Notes: a model not told the origin generated them from the letters alone. A stretch of 64,000 nucleotides of DNA from Ammoniphilus sp. CFH 90114 (GCF_004123195.1 NZ_SDLI01000009.1:62001-126000); one strand, 5' to 3'; shown: positions 1 through 9,235, counted from the stretch's first letter. Numbers and translations are program-made.

Positions 1-992
1 TCCAGTGCTCCTCGGAAAATTCCAGGGAAAGCCAGAACATTATTGACTTGGTTAGGAAAGTCAGATCTACCTGTTCCTACAACTCGTGCTCCTGCTTCCA
101 ACGCATCGACTGGCATGATCTCTGGATCAGGATTAGCCATAGCAAAGATAATTGAATCCCGATTCATGGACTCGACCATGGCCTTCGTTACAGCGCCTTT
201 CACGGACACGCCAATAAACACATCCGCCCCCACCATCGCGTCAGAGAGCGATCCAACTCGATTGGACTTATTCGTTAATTTTGCCATCTGTTCTTTAATA
301 GGATTCATTCCATTGGGTCTTCCGTCATAAATAATTCCCTTCGTATCGCACAAGAGAACATCCTTGACCCCCATACTCAACAACAATTTAATAACAGCTA
401 TTCCAGCCGCTCCAGCTCCGTTAACGACAACTTGGATCTCTTCCATAGACTTGTCTACAATCTTCAATGCATTAATAAGACCGGCCGCTGTTACAATAGC
501 GGTCCCATGCTGATCATCATGGAAAACAGGGATATCGCACTCCTTCTTGAGACGTTCTTCTATGGCGAAGCATTGCGGTGCAGCAATATCTTCAAGATTA
601 ACGCCTCCAAAGGTTGGAGCTAACATTTTCACACTTTCTACAATCTTGTCCACATCTGAAGTGGATAAGCAAAGTGGGAAAGCATCGACACCCGCAAAAG
701 ACTTAAACAATACGGCTTTACCTTCCATTACCGGCATCGCCGCCTGCGGCCCGATATTTCCCAATCCTAATACAGCCGTTCCGTCCGAAACTACAGCAAC
801 TAGATTTCCCTTCATAGTGTAGTCATAGACTTTACTCTCGTCTTCAAAGATCTCTTTGCAAGGTTCTGCAACGCCAGGAGAATAAGCAAGACTTAGGTCT
901 TGTGCATTCTTTACTGCAACCTTAGAGTGCACTCCAAGTTTGCCTTGACTTTCTTTATGCATTTGCAGAGCTGCCTCACGTAGTTTGGACAC
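1..992 (-). CDS. ytsJ: NAD(P)-dependent malic enzyme, partial (C-terminus beyond window)
   Basis: Oxidative decarboxylation of malate to pyruvate in the cytoplasm. About 330 residues are visible; the C-terminus runs off the left edge. From a GTG start at 992, preceded by AAGGAGAGG, the protein shows YSPGVAEP at about 37-44, the conserved DDQHGTA near 159-165 and a Rossmann loop GAGAAGIA near 192-199, all typical of bacterial short-form malic enzymes. It follows dnaE on the same strand, as ytsJ does in B. subtilis. No clear terminator separates them, but a promoter-like TATAAT and a perfect FadR-type palindrome sit just upstream of the ribosome site, suggesting its own repressed promoter. Family assignment is firm; the cofactor (NAD or NADP) cannot be read from sequence alone. 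Confidence 0.93.
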   Translation of the reverse strand, partial: MSKLREAALQMHKESQGKLGVHSKVAVKNAQDLSLAYSPGVAEPCKEIFEDESKVYDYTMKGNLVAVVSDGTAVLGLGNIGPQAAMPVMEGKAVLFKSFAGVDAFPLCLSTSDVDKIVESVKMLAPTFGGVNLEDIAAPQCFAIEERLKKECDIPVFHDDQHGTAIVTAAGLINALKIVDKSMEEIQVVVNGAGAAGIAVIKLLLSMGVKDVLLCDTKGIIYDGRPNGMNPIKEQMAKLTNKSNRVGSLSDAMVGADVFIGVSVKGAVTKAMVESMNRDSIIFAMANPDPEIMPVDALEAGARVVGTGRSDFPNQVNNVLAFPGIFRGAL

Positions 993-1012
993 GGGTTACC
1001 CTCTCCTTACCG

Positions 1013-1029
1013 AAGTGGTCTGACCACTT
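1013..1029. promoter_or_regulatory. FadR/GntR-type operator palindrome before malic enzyme
   Basis: AAGTGGTCTGACCACTT is a perfect palindrome of 8-bp arms around one base. Its TGGTC-n-GACCA core matches the operators of FadR-subfamily GntR regulators (known family pattern TGGTnnnACCA). It lies between a minus-strand TATAAT at 1042-1047 and the ribosome site at about 1000-1008, so a bound regulator would cover the initially transcribed region. Repression is inferred. The cognate regulator is not identified. Confidence 0.65.
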
Positions 1030-1113
1030 GTTTCTTTTCCATAATTATAGCAGAAGTTATGCCCAAGTAAACTGTAAATTAATCGATAATTTCCGACCTA
1101 TTGCGTCAGGTCA

Positions 1114-4100
1114 CTATTTCGCCCATTCTTTCACGATTACTGATCCCTTGCCGACAAGGTTTTCAAGATCTTCAATCAAAGTCGGATGAATCTCAACGTT
1201 ATATTTTTCCTGAAGCTTTTTGGTTTCCTTGCTTGTCTCATAATACAGATAAACCTCTGAGACTCCGGAATAATTTAGTACCGCGCTTTGGACATCTAGC
1301 AATTTACTTGATTTCTCCACCTCTTCTGAGAGTCGAATGAAAAGAGCTTTCTTCCTTGGCTCAGAACTCGATAGCGGCAGGCTTAACATATCCCACGCTC
1401 TCTGTACAATCAGCTTGACCTGATCTTCTTGGCTTTCCACTTTCCCTTGAACGACGAGTAACTTGCCTCGCTTCCACAGAGAAGGATCTTTTTCATATAC
1501 GTTTGGAAAAACCACCATCTCAAGTCCAGACACCTTGTCCTCTAGCGTAGCAAAGGCCATCGGTACTCCTTTACGAGTATTAATCACTCTGCACTCCACC
1601 ACCATGCCTGCGACCATGACATTCTGTTTACCATGTAGACTTTGATCTAAGCTATTTAGGGGAGTAATTTCCTTACGGTAGAGAATCGAATCATACTCAT
1701 CTAGTGGGTGCCCTGACACAAATAAACCAAGAAGTTCCTTCTCAAGATTGAGAAGCTCTTTTTTCGTAAATGGAGGGATCTCTGGAAAGTCCACTTCACT
1801 TTCCTTTGCCTGTTCATTAGAAAACAAGCTGAATTGTCCATTCGACTGACTCTTTCTTAAATTTTGCCCAATTTCTATAACAACATCTAGTACGGACAAT
1901 TTTTGAGCGCGGTGTCCAGGTAAACGATCCAATGCACCACTCTGTACAAGGGCCTCTAGTGTTCTTCGATTGCTGACCTTAGGATCCACACGCCGGCAAA
2001 AATCGGATAGACTGCTAAACGCTCCTCTTAGCTCTCTTTCTTGTAAGATCAATTGCACGGCTTGTACTCCCACGTTTTTTATTGCGGATAAGCCAAATAA
2101 GATACCCTTTCCATTCATAGAGAACAAAGACTGACTGTCGTTAATATCAGGAAGAAGAACTGGTATTCCTCTTTTTCTGCTTTCCTCAACGTACTCAGCA
2201 ACCTTCACAGCATTACCTGCAGCTAGACTTAAACAAGCGGTTAGGAATTCTTGAGGATAGTTTGCTTTTAGGTAAGCCATTTGATAAGCAATTAAACTAT
2301 ACGCAGCGCTATGACTGCGATTAAACCCATAATCCGCGAATCGCACAATAAGATCATATAATTCTTGTCCAATGGACTCAGGGTAACCTTGCTGCACACA
2401 CCCCGAGACAAATTGTGTCCGCTGTTGTTCCAGCACGTCTCTTTTCTTTTTGGATACGGCACGGCGCAAAACATCAGCCTCTCCTAAGGAATAACCAGCC
2501 ATCTTCGATGCAATCTGCATAATTTGTTCTTGGTAAATGATAAAGCCATACGTATTTTTTAAGATAGGCCGTAGATCTTCATGAATATAGCTTACTTGCT
2601 TCCGCCCGTTTTTTGCCGCAGCAAAGTCCGGAATAATATCCATAGGCCCGGGGCGATATAAGGCCAGAATTGCGATGATATCCTCTAGAGAGGTCGGCTT
2701 TACTTCGCGTAAAGCATTTCTCATCCCAGAAGATTCAAGCTGGAATATCCCGGTTGTATCACCATGGGCAAGCATTTTATACGTTTTTTCATCCTCATGG
2801 GAAATTTGAGTTAATTGAAACTCCTGATCAGCATGTCTTCTTATAAGATCTAAGGTGTATTCAATAATGGTCAAATTTCTTAACCCCAAGAAATCCATCT
2901 TAAGCAAACCGATTTCCTCAAGGTGCTCCATAGAATATTGGGTAAGCGAATGACCTTCATTTCCTTGCTGCAGGGGTACATAGTTCGTAAGAGGATCTTT
3001 GGAAATAACAATTCCAGCAGCATGAGTACTTGCGTGACGAGGAAGACCTTCAATTCCCTTGGCGAAGCCGATTAGCTTCTGAACGACTTCACTCTCATCA
3101 TAAGCTTTTTTTAACTCAGGAACTGTCTTTACCGCTTCCTCAAGCGTCATCCCTTGAGAAATATATTTAGCCGTTTGATCCACTATATTTGCGGGGTAGT
3201 TCATTACCCTCCCAACATCACGGATGGCCGCCCGAGCTGCCATCGTTCCGAAGGTAATAATCTGCGCTACGTATTCTCTTCCATATTTTTGCGATACATA
3301 CTCGATGACTTCCCCACGTCTTTCCACTTCGAAGTCAATATCAATATCCGGCATGCTAATTCGTTCCGGGTTAAGGAATCTTTCGAATAGCAGCTCATAT
3401 TTTAATGGATCAACATTCGTAATATCCAAGGTGTAGGCTACAAGGCTACCCGCAGCAGAACCCCTTCCAGGACCCGTAACAATTTTCTGCTGATGGGCAA
3501 ATCTCATGAAATCCCAGACGATTAAAAAGTAGTCAGAGAACCCCATCTTCTCAATCACGGATAGCTCATAGGATAATCTCTGCCTCGCTTCTTCCGTTGG
3601 TGTACCGTAACGATTCACTAGTCCTTGTTCACACAATCTCTTAAGATATGCGGGGGCCGTATCTTCTAGAGGCAGTGGAAACTTAGGAAGTATATACTGA
3701 CCAAACGGAATCTTTACCTCGCAACGATCAGCAATGAGCGCGGTATTATGAACAGCCTCCTTAGCATAGGGGAAGAGCTTTATCATATCTTGTTGACTCT
3801 TCAAGTAGAATTGATCATTCGGAAATCTCACGCGACTCGAATCTGTGATTAACTTTCCACTGCCAATGCAAAGTAAAATATCATGATTTAAAGAATCCCC
3901 TGCTTCTAGATAGTGAACACTGTTTGTCGCAATCAGTGGTACACCAGTTTCCTTGCTGCAATGAAGCAATCTCTGATTCAGCATGCGTTGGTCTTCGAGA
4001 CCATGATCCTGCAATTCTAAGTAAAAGTTTCCCTGCCCGAAGATAGCTTCATATTCCCTCACCGCCTCCGCAGCAGCAGAAATATTGCGATCCTGAAGAT

Positions 4101-4530
4101 AGTGCTGGATCTCTCCAGTTGGTCCGGAACTGAATGCAATAAGGCCCTCTGCGTAGTTTTTCAGTAGAGCCTTATTGACTCTAGGCTTACCGTATGTTGT
4201 ACGTGTGTGAGCCTCGGTTACGAGCTTCAGCAGATTTTGATAACCTTTATTATTTTCTGCAATCATGACCAGGGAATAACGTTTTTCATCCCGTACCCGA
4301 TCAAGGAGGTCCCCTGAAATGACATCTATAGTAACTCCTAGAAGGGGTTTAATACCATGACGCAGACAGCTTTTATAAAATGGGATCATCCCGTACATTG
4401 TTCCATAGTCGGTGATGGCCAAAGCCTCCATACCTAGATCCTTAGCTTTTTTAACAAGGGCTTCGATTCTGCAAGCCCCTTCTAGCAAGCTATATTCACT
4501 ATGGACTCGCAAATGGACAAAACGCTCCAA
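1114..4530 (-). CDS. dnaE: DNA polymerase III subunit alpha, DnaE type
   Basis: Replicative polymerase alpha subunit of the DnaE class, which extends primers in Firmicutes that also carry PolC. The length of 1138 aa is normal for DnaE1. The N-terminal PHP domain starts with HLRVHSEYSLLEGA (6-19). The catalytic aspartates are in PDIDIDF at 394-400, preceded by GPGRGSAAGS near 353-362. A helix-hairpin-helix region and an OB-fold near residue 990 follow. The start is TTG at 4530 behind GGGGAGAG. It is divergent from ytrH and upstream of the malic enzyme, the same order as in B. subtilis. Confidence 0.97.
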   Translation of the reverse strand: MERFVHLRVHSEYSLLEGACRIEALVKKAKDLGMEALAITDYGTMYGMIPFYKSCLRHGIKPLLGVTIDVISGDLLDRVRDEKRYSLVMIAENNKGYQNLLKLVTEAHTRTTYGKPRVNKALLKNYAEGLIAFSSGPTGEIQHYLQDRNISAAAEAVREYEAIFGQGNFYLELQDHGLEDQRMLNQRLLHCSKETGVPLIATNSVHYLEAGDSLNHDILLCIGSGKLITDSSRVRFPNDQFYLKSQQDMIKLFPYAKEAVHNTALIADRCEVKIPFGQYILPKFPLPLEDTAPAYLKRLCEQGLVNRYGTPTEEARQRLSYELSVIEKMGFSDYFLIVWDFMRFAHQQKIVTGPGRGSAAGSLVAYTLDITNVDPLKYELLFERFLNPERISMPDIDIDFEVERRGEVIEYVSQKYGREYVAQIITFGTMAARAAIRDVGRVMNYPANIVDQTAKYISQGMTLEEAVKTVPELKKAYDESEVVQKLIGFAKGIEGLPRHASTHAAGIVISKDPLTNYVPLQQGNEGHSLTQYSMEHLEEIGLLKMDFLGLRNLTIIEYTLDLIRRHADQEFQLTQISHEDEKTYKMLAHGDTTGIFQLESSGMRNALREVKPTSLEDIIAILALYRPGPMDIIPDFAAAKNGRKQVSYIHEDLRPILKNTYGFIIYQEQIMQIASKMAGYSLGEADVLRRAVSKKKRDVLEQQRTQFVSGCVQQGYPESIGQELYDLIVRFADYGFNRSHSAAYSLIAYQMAYLKANYPQEFLTACLSLAAGNAVKVAEYVEESRKRGIPVLLPDINDSQSLFSMNGKGILFGLSAIKNVGVQAVQLILQERELRGAFSSLSDFCRRVDPKVSNRRTLEALVQSGALDRLPGHRAQKLSVLDVVIEIGQNLRKSQSNGQFSLFSNEQAKESEVDFPEIPPFTKKELLNLEKELLGLFVSGHPLDEYDSILYRKEITPLNSLDQSLHGKQNVMVAGMVVECRVINTRKGVPMAFATLEDKVSGLEMVVFPNVYEKDPSLWKRGKLLVVQGKVESQEDQVKLIVQRAWDMLSLPLSSSEPRKKALFIRLSEEVEKSSKLLDVQSAVLNYSGVSEVYLYYETSKETKKLQEKYNVEIHPTLIEDLENLVGKGSVIVKEWAK

Positions 4531-4657
4531 ACGTCTCTCCCCTCTCTATCAAGCTTAAGATTTGCCTTTTATTATACATCAAGTGTCCAATCAATTATCA
4601 TAATCCTCCATACCTGTCCATAAGAATATAAGGATACTAAAAAGGAAGTGGTTATCC

Positions 4658-4981
4658 TTGACTCTACTAGCAAATGTCATTCTCCATTTTTTCATTGCAT
4701 TCGGCATCGTCGTAGGTGGTTCCTTAATGGGAGCTATGGGATCGTTCCTTGTCAGGCAGCCTCCCTTAAGCAATATGATGGCACTATCGGAGAAGCTAAA
4801 AATATGGGGGCTTGTTGGAGCACTAGGTGGAACCTTCGACTCGTTTATGCAAATCGAACGTGTCTTTAGCGATGGGCAGTTATCTGACATCATCAAACAG
4901 ATCATCTTAATTATTAGTGCTTTCGCTGGAGCTTATAGCGGATTTGTTCTCATTAAGTGGCTCGGGAAGATCGAAGGCTAA
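4658..4981 (+). CDS. ytrH: YtrH family sporulation membrane protein
   Basis: Small membrane protein of 107 aa with three hydrophobic segments (about 5-33, 47-65 and 80-100), matching the YtrH family, needed for normal sporulation in B. subtilis. It starts with TTG at 4658 behind AAGGAAGTGG. Its stop overlaps the ytrI ATG by one base (TAATG), indicating translational coupling. Upstream, TCATAAT (4598-4604) spaced 14 bp from CATAAGAAT resembles a sigma-E promoter only weakly. The position next to dnaE agrees with Bacillus synteny. Confidence 0.88.
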   Translation: MTLLANVILHFFIAFGIVVGGSLMGAMGSFLVRQPPLSNMMALSEKLKIWGLVGALGGTFDSFMQIERVFSDGQLSDIIKQIILIISAFAGAYSGFVLIKWLGKIEG

Positions 4982-5478
4982 TGAGAATTCCAAGTCGACA
5001 AACCTATAGACAATGGATTCGGTATGAGATGATTTTCTGCCTAGGTATGGTTCTAGGGGCTCTTATCTTCTTATTGTTCTATGGAAAGGAGTTGGACAGA
5101 CTGCACTTACAGCTCAAGGCCCTAGAAAACGAGAATCAGCACTATATTAACTTGAATAAAAAACACGAAGAACAAAACAAGTCGAACTCTCCACGGAAGC
5201 TTACCGTGGAAAATATAGAAATTCATCTCGAGGAACCAAAGCCAGATGATAAGTTTATTGAGTTAGAATTACAGAAACGAATTGGACAAGAAATGAAGTT
5301 CATAGAGGGAAAGTCACTTGAGAGCGTCAATGACTTGCACCTATTAATTCGTCAGCACTTTAAGGAACGTACTTACCGATTAGGAGATCGCACCGTAAAG
5401 GTTGAATTAAGGACGATAACGATCTATCAAACGGTGCACTTATATCTATTCGCAAAGATCGAACAGCCTACTCCATAA
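4981..5478 (+). CDS. ytrI: YtrI family sporulation protein
   Basis: Sporulation-associated protein of 165 aa. There is one transmembrane segment near residues 17-35, then a coiled-coil stretch (KELDRLHLQLKALENENQHY) and a charged soluble domain, the YtrI layout. The ATG at 4981 overlaps the ytrH stop; longer reading from 4957 would lie inside ytrH and is less likely. In B. subtilis ytrH and ytrI are co-expressed in the mother cell and affect cortex formation and spore yield; the same role is inferred here from order and architecture. Confidence 0.82.
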   Translation: MRIPSRQTYRQWIRYEMIFCLGMVLGALIFLLFYGKELDRLHLQLKALENENQHYINLNKKHEEQNKSNSPRKLTVENIEIHLEEPKPDDKFIELELQKRIGQEMKFIEGKSLESVNDLHLLIRQHFKERTYRLGDRTVKVELRTITIYQTVHLYLFAKIEQPTP

Positions 5479-5586
5479 ACCTTTTTTTCGAAAATATTGT
5501 GACATAATCACCAAACACGTCGAAAAATTCTAAAATATGGTGTAAAATCAAAAGCATGAAAAGGTTACTAAAGGAGGCTGATCACA

Positions 5587-5769
5587 ATGATCATCAATCA
5601 ACGTGACATGGCTCGCGCAAAACTTGAGCGATTGAAGAATGGTTTTTCCACCTTCTCAGAAACGTACCAAGTGACAGAGTTGCTAGAGAAATATATTAGG
5701 GATCAACACCTTCAAGTCCACATTGACCGGACTTCTTTTGGCAATTGGTTTATCCCCATAAAAGACTAA
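5587..5769 (+). CDS. Small hypothetical protein, 60 aa
   Basis: A 60-aa soluble protein behind a strong site (AAAGGAGG, 8 bases before the ATG) and followed by its own terminator hairpin, which together argue that it is real. It is rich in charged residues with a helical N-terminal half (DMARAKLERLKNGF) and ends HIDRTSFGNWFIPIKD. I do not recognise a family. It sits alone between ytrI and ytpI with about 110 bp of AT-rich upstream sequence. Confidence 0.7.
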   Translation: MIINQRDMARAKLERLKNGFSTFSETYQVTELLEKYIRDQHLQVHIDRTSFGNWFIPIKD

Positions 5770-5775
5770 AGGATT

Positions 5776-5809
5776 AGGCTCAGCCTGTGATAGATGCTGG
5801 GCTTTTTTT
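5776..5809 (+). terminator. Rho-independent terminator
   Basis: Arms AGGCTCAGC and GCTGGGCTT (one G-U pair) enclose an 11-base loop and run into seven T residues, directly after the 60-aa ORF. Confidence 0.8.
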
Positions 5810-5866
5810 GTTCCTGCATCCTAGTGTATAATAGAGCCTGACTCTCTAATGAAAGGATAGTATGCC

Positions 5867-6151
5867 ATGGTTCTAACTGGCTTTACGATAGCTTCCCTTT
5901 TCTTAACCATCGTGTTTGGCTTCCAATATCGAATGGTTAAGCAGCCTCTCGGACGAAAGATGGGACAAGCACTTATGAATATCTTCATGGGCATTACGTT
6001 GATTTTGTTCTCCATTAACCAGTATCTCTTTCCAGACCTCACTACCATCCGTATTGTGATAGCCTCACTCTTACTCTTCTTAGGAGGAGTCAATCTCGTA
6101 ATGGGGTTGAAGAATTACCGTTATTATAAGGGGCTAGTGGAGAAGAAATAG
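5867..6151 (+). CDS. ytpI: YtpI family membrane protein
   Basis: Protein of 94 aa with three predicted transmembrane helices (about 5-20, 33-52 and 60-82) and a basic tail, matching the YtpI family of unknown function. The ATG at 5867 follows GAAAGGATAG. In B. subtilis ytpI and ytoI are neighbours; here a TRAP transporter operon separates them. No biochemical role is known. Confidence 0.82.
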   Translation: MVLTGFTIASLFLTIVFGFQYRMVKQPLGRKMGQALMNIFMGITLILFSINQYLFPDLTTIRIVIASLLLFLGGVNLVMGLKNYRYYKGLVEKK

Positions 6152-6155
6152 GTTA

Positions 6156-6330
6156 GGCAAGTCGGCAGGTCCGTTCGGCGGAGATTACGGGAGGATTTCC
6201 GCCTATTTGTCCACTTCTATTAAAAAAGGCGGTAATAATTAAACACCTTCAAAATAAGGCCAACAAAGCAAATAGGCGGAAATCATCCGCCTATTTGCTT
6301 TGTAGCGAAAATCCTCCGCTTACCAGGAAA
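6156..6330. repeat. Cluster of GCGGA/TCCGC palindromic repeats
   Basis: Three hairpin-forming units lie between the convergent ytpI and dctM. The middle one (6264-6302) has perfect 17-bp arms, CAAAGCAAATAGGCGGA and its complement, around AATCA. Weaker units occupy about 6176-6208 and 6304-6321. The same core (AATAGGCGGAAA...TCCGCTATT) recurs near 52.1-52.4 kb, so this is a dispersed REP-like element. It may also end transcription in both directions, although no long T-run follows. Confidence 0.75.
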
Positions 6331-6341
6331 TAACCCTTAAA

Positions 6342-7625
6342 TTATGGACCTAGTAGGTTAGGCAGCCACATAGACAACTGAGGGAAATAAGTAATAATTA
6401 ATAAATCAATCGTAAGTACGAGGATAAAAGGCAAGACCCCTCGAACGAGATGCCCAAAAGAAATATTAGAAATTCCCTGTACAATAAACAAATTCAACCC
6501 TACTGGGGGAGTAATTAATCCAATGGAGAGATTAACGACCATGACTAATCCCAAGAAGACAGGGTCAATTCCGACTCCAATAGCAAGGGGAAGAAGTAAA
6601 GGAGTTAAGATCGTAATCGCCGCAGACGCGTTAAGCAGGCAACCTGCGATAAATAACACTACATTAATCAGCATGAGGATGTAATACTTATTGTCGGTAA
6701 GAGCAAGAATCCATGCCGCCAATTTCTGAGGCACTTGCTCAGCGGCTAGCAACCACCCGAACAGGTTGGCCCCAGCAATAATAAACATCACCATCGCCGT
6801 CATAATCGCTGCTCTCATAAACACTTCTGGCAGATCCCGCAGCTTTAAATCCTTATAAATAAACATCCCTACAACTAAGGCGTAGGCCGCGGCAATCGCA
6901 GCTGACTCCGTAGGAGTAAAAACACCGCCCCGTATACCAACAATAATGATAACGGGCAGCATGAGGGCCCAGACTCCTTCTTTTAGCGACTTCCTGAAAG
7001 TAACAACCTCAAATTTGCCTTTCTCCTTGTCATACCCTTTCTTTCTTGCAATATAATAATTGAGAGCCATGATAGACAGGCCAATAAGAATTCCGGGTAT
7101 AATACCAGCGGTAAATAGAGCTCCAATAGATACTCCGGCTGTTACTCCATAAACAATCATAGGAATACTTGGAGGAATGACCACAGCAATTGTTCCAGCC
7201 GTTGCAACCGTAGCAGAAGCAAACCCTTTGTCGTAGCCTTTTTTCTCCATGACAGGAATCATCATTTTTCCAACCGCAACCGTATCGGCTGCCCCTGATC
7301 CAGAAATCCCGGCAAAAAACATACAAGCTAGTGTAGAAACTTGGGCTAAGCCAGCCCGAACCCACCCCACGCACGCAAAAGCAAAATTAGTAATCCTCTG
7401 GGCCATGGTTCCTACCATCATCAATTCTCCAGCCAATAAGAAAAAAGGAATGGCTAACAGAGGGAAAGAATCTACAGCTGTAAAAAGTCGCTGGGAGATC
7501 ACCGTAAGTGGAATTGTACCGCTGCCCGCAACAAGACCGCCAATAGCTGCCATCGAAAGTGAAATTGCGATGGGCACGCCTATGATCATAAACAGTACTA
7601 ACAAACCTGAAAGGATTAAGACCAT
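6342..7625 (-). CDS. dctM: TRAP transporter large permease, DctM subunit
   Basis: Large membrane subunit of a tripartite ATP-independent periplasmic (TRAP) transporter, driven by an ion gradient. The 427 aa contain about 12 hydrophobic helices and family signatures such as FAGISGSGAADTVAVGKMMIP and AAGTIAVVIPPSIPMIVYG (both paraphrased from the central region, residues about 90-160). It is the last gene of dctP-dctQ-dctM, with 15 bp separating it from dctQ. The ATG at 7625 follows GGAGGAGAG. The family usually carries C4-dicarboxylates or other organic acids; the substrate cannot be read from this subunit. Confidence 0.95.
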   Translation of the reverse strand: MVLILSGLLVLFMIIGVPIAISLSMAAIGGLVAGSGTIPLTVISQRLFTAVDSFPLLAIPFFLLAGELMMVGTMAQRITNFAFACVGWVRAGLAQVSTLACMFFAGISGSGAADTVAVGKMMIPVMEKKGYDKGFASATVATAGTIAVVIPPSIPMIVYGVTAGVSIGALFTAGIIPGILIGLSIMALNYYIARKKGYDKEKGKFEVVTFRKSLKEGVWALMLPVIIIVGIRGGVFTPTESAAIAAAYALVVGMFIYKDLKLRDLPEVFMRAAIMTAMVMFIIAGANLFGWLLAAEQVPQKLAAWILALTDNKYYILMLINVVLFIAGCLLNASAAITILTPLLLPLAIGVGIDPVFLGLVMVVNLSIGLITPPVGLNLFIVQGISNISFGHLVRGVLPFILVLTIDLLIITYFPQLSMWLPNLLGP

Positions 7626-7640
7626 GACAACTCTCCTCCT

Positions 7641-8183
7641 TTACCCACTCTTTTCTTCCCCTGGGTTTGGGCTTATCCCTTCAAGGAAAAAAACGAGGGC
7701 GTGAATCAAGCAAATAAAGGAACAAGCTAGAATCGATAAATACATCCAAGACATACTCATCTGTAAAGATGGCGACAATTGACCATCCGTAATTCTTAGC
7801 ATGTCATAGCCTTTCACTAACAGTACGGTGAAAAAGACAGCATTCACTGCTTCAACAACCAAGGATAAAGGCCGTTTCAGCCGAACTGGGAGAAAGTTTT
7901 TCATGATCTCCACTTGCGCATGCCCCTTGAGTTTATACACAACACCAATACCGAGAAATACAATCCACACAAATAAATAGCGGACAAGTTCCTCTGTCCA
8001 TGGAAGGTTAAATTGGGAAAAGTTAACAGTGGGGAACCATTGCTTCAGAGTGGAAGATTGCAATACATAGCGGGAGAAGACTTGGTATACGGTTCCTGCA
8101 AACGCAACAGCGAAGAAGGTGATCATTATTCTTCTGCTTACCCAATCAAGCATATTACTAATTCGATGAAGAATAGCTTTCAC
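7641..8183 (-). CDS. dctQ: TRAP transporter small permease, DctQ subunit
   Basis: Small membrane subunit (180 aa) with four predicted helices (about 17-35, 66-84, 102-120 and 143-165), as in DctQ proteins. It pairs with DctM in the membrane. The start is GTG at 8183 behind GGGAGGGGG, and only 14 bp separate it from dctP. The C-terminal tail is short and charged. Confidence 0.93.
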   Translation of the reverse strand: MKAILHRISNMLDWVSRRIMITFFAVAFAGTVYQVFSRYVLQSSTLKQWFPTVNFSQFNLPWTEELVRYLFVWIVFLGIGVVYKLKGHAQVEIMKNFLPVRLKRPLSLVVEAVNAVFFTVLLVKGYDMLRITDGQLSPSLQMSMSWMYLSILACSFICLIHALVFFLEGISPNPGEEKSG

Positions 8184-8197
8184 TTGTCCCCCTCCCT

Positions 8198-9235
8198 TTA
8201 TTTCGTATTTCTAATCTTTTCGACAAGATCCTTTCCGACTTGGGCTTCAAGCTCAACGTAAACGGGCTCTACAGCCTTCCTGAAGGAATCAATATCAGGA
8301 TTTTCTTCAATGGACATACCACTTGCTTTTAACTGCTCTAAGAAATTGCCTTCAGATTCCTGCGCCAATTGACGTTGGTAGTCACCCGCTTCTTTTGCTG
8401 CTTCTCGTACGGCTTCTTGGAGGTCTGCTGGAAGTTGATCGTATGCTAGCTTACTCATAAGAAAAACAGCAGGATCATACGTATGGCTATTTAACGTTAA
8501 ATACTTCTGTACCTCGTTAAATTTATTCGTAGCAATCTGAGCTAATGGATTCTCTTGACCATCTACCACCTTCTGCTCCATCGCTGTATAAAGTTCACCA
8601 AAAGGGATAGGAGTAGGAGTAGATCCTAGGGCTTTCACAAAAGAAATATACGCTGGTGATTCCTGTACACGTAATTTTAGGCCCTGTGCATCAGCCGCTG
8701 TTTTAATCGGACGAACGTTATTCGTTAGATGACGATATCCATTTTCCCAGAACATGAGATTCAAAATCCCTTTAGACTCCAGATCCTTAGATAATTCATT
8801 CCCAATTTCTCCATCAAGCACTTTCAGCGCATGTTCTCTATTCTCAAATAAATATGGCATACTCAGTACATTCATCTTCGGTGCAAAATTGGCTACAGGC
8901 GCCACCGAACCGACATGAAGCTGGATCGTCCCTAACTGCAAGCCTTCAATTTGGTCTCTTCCATTTCCCAGCTGGCTGCTTGGAAAGATGTCGACCTGAA
9001 TTCTTCCTTGACTCTTTTCCTCTAAGATACTTTTAAATTTCTCAGCACCCTTATGATAAGGATGTTCTCCCCCTTGCAAGTGTCCAAACTTAAACACATA
9101 TTCTGGGGAACTGCTTGAAGACTGACTGCTGTTTACTTGATCCTCAGTACCGGAACTCTGATTACTCCCTCCACATCCGGCTAATAATCCAGCTAAGGCC
9201 AGACCTATCATTCCCATCCAAACTGACTTTTTCAT
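8198..9235 (-). CDS. dctP: TRAP transporter substrate-binding lipoprotein, DctP family
   Basis: Extracytoplasmic solute receptor of 345 aa. The start is taken as ATG 9235 (behind TGGAGGCGG) because it gives MKK, a hydrophobic signal segment and a lipobox LLAGC with the lipidated Cys near residue 21; the upstream in-frame extension to 9301 lacks these. A Ser/Gln-rich linker follows, then the DctP fold. GLKLRVQ near residues 200-206 carries the conserved Arg that binds the substrate carboxylate in this family. First gene of the dctPQM operon. C4-dicarboxylates are the likely but unproven ligands. Confidence 0.94.
   Translation of the reverse strand: MKKSVWMGMIGLALAGLLAGCGGSNQSSGTEDQVNSSQSSSSSPEYVFKFGHLQGGEHPYHKGAEKFKSILEEKSQGRIQVDIFPSSQLGNGRDQIEGLQLGTIQLHVGSVAPVANFAPKMNVLSMPYLFENREHALKVLDGEIGNELSKDLESKGILNLMFWENGYRHLTNNVRPIKTAADAQGLKLRVQESPAYISFVKALGSTPTPIPFGELYTAMEQKVVDGQENPLAQIATNKFNEVQKYLTLNSHTYDPAVFLMSKLAYDQLPADLQEAVREAAKEAGDYQRQLAQESEGNFLEQLKASGMSIEENPDIDSFRKAVEPVYVELEAQVGKDLVEKIRNTK

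Noticed and set aside
5498-5512. TGTGA...TCACC before the 60-aa ORF, like an Fnr box
   Set aside because: The spacer is 5 bp, not 6, and the second half is imperfect.
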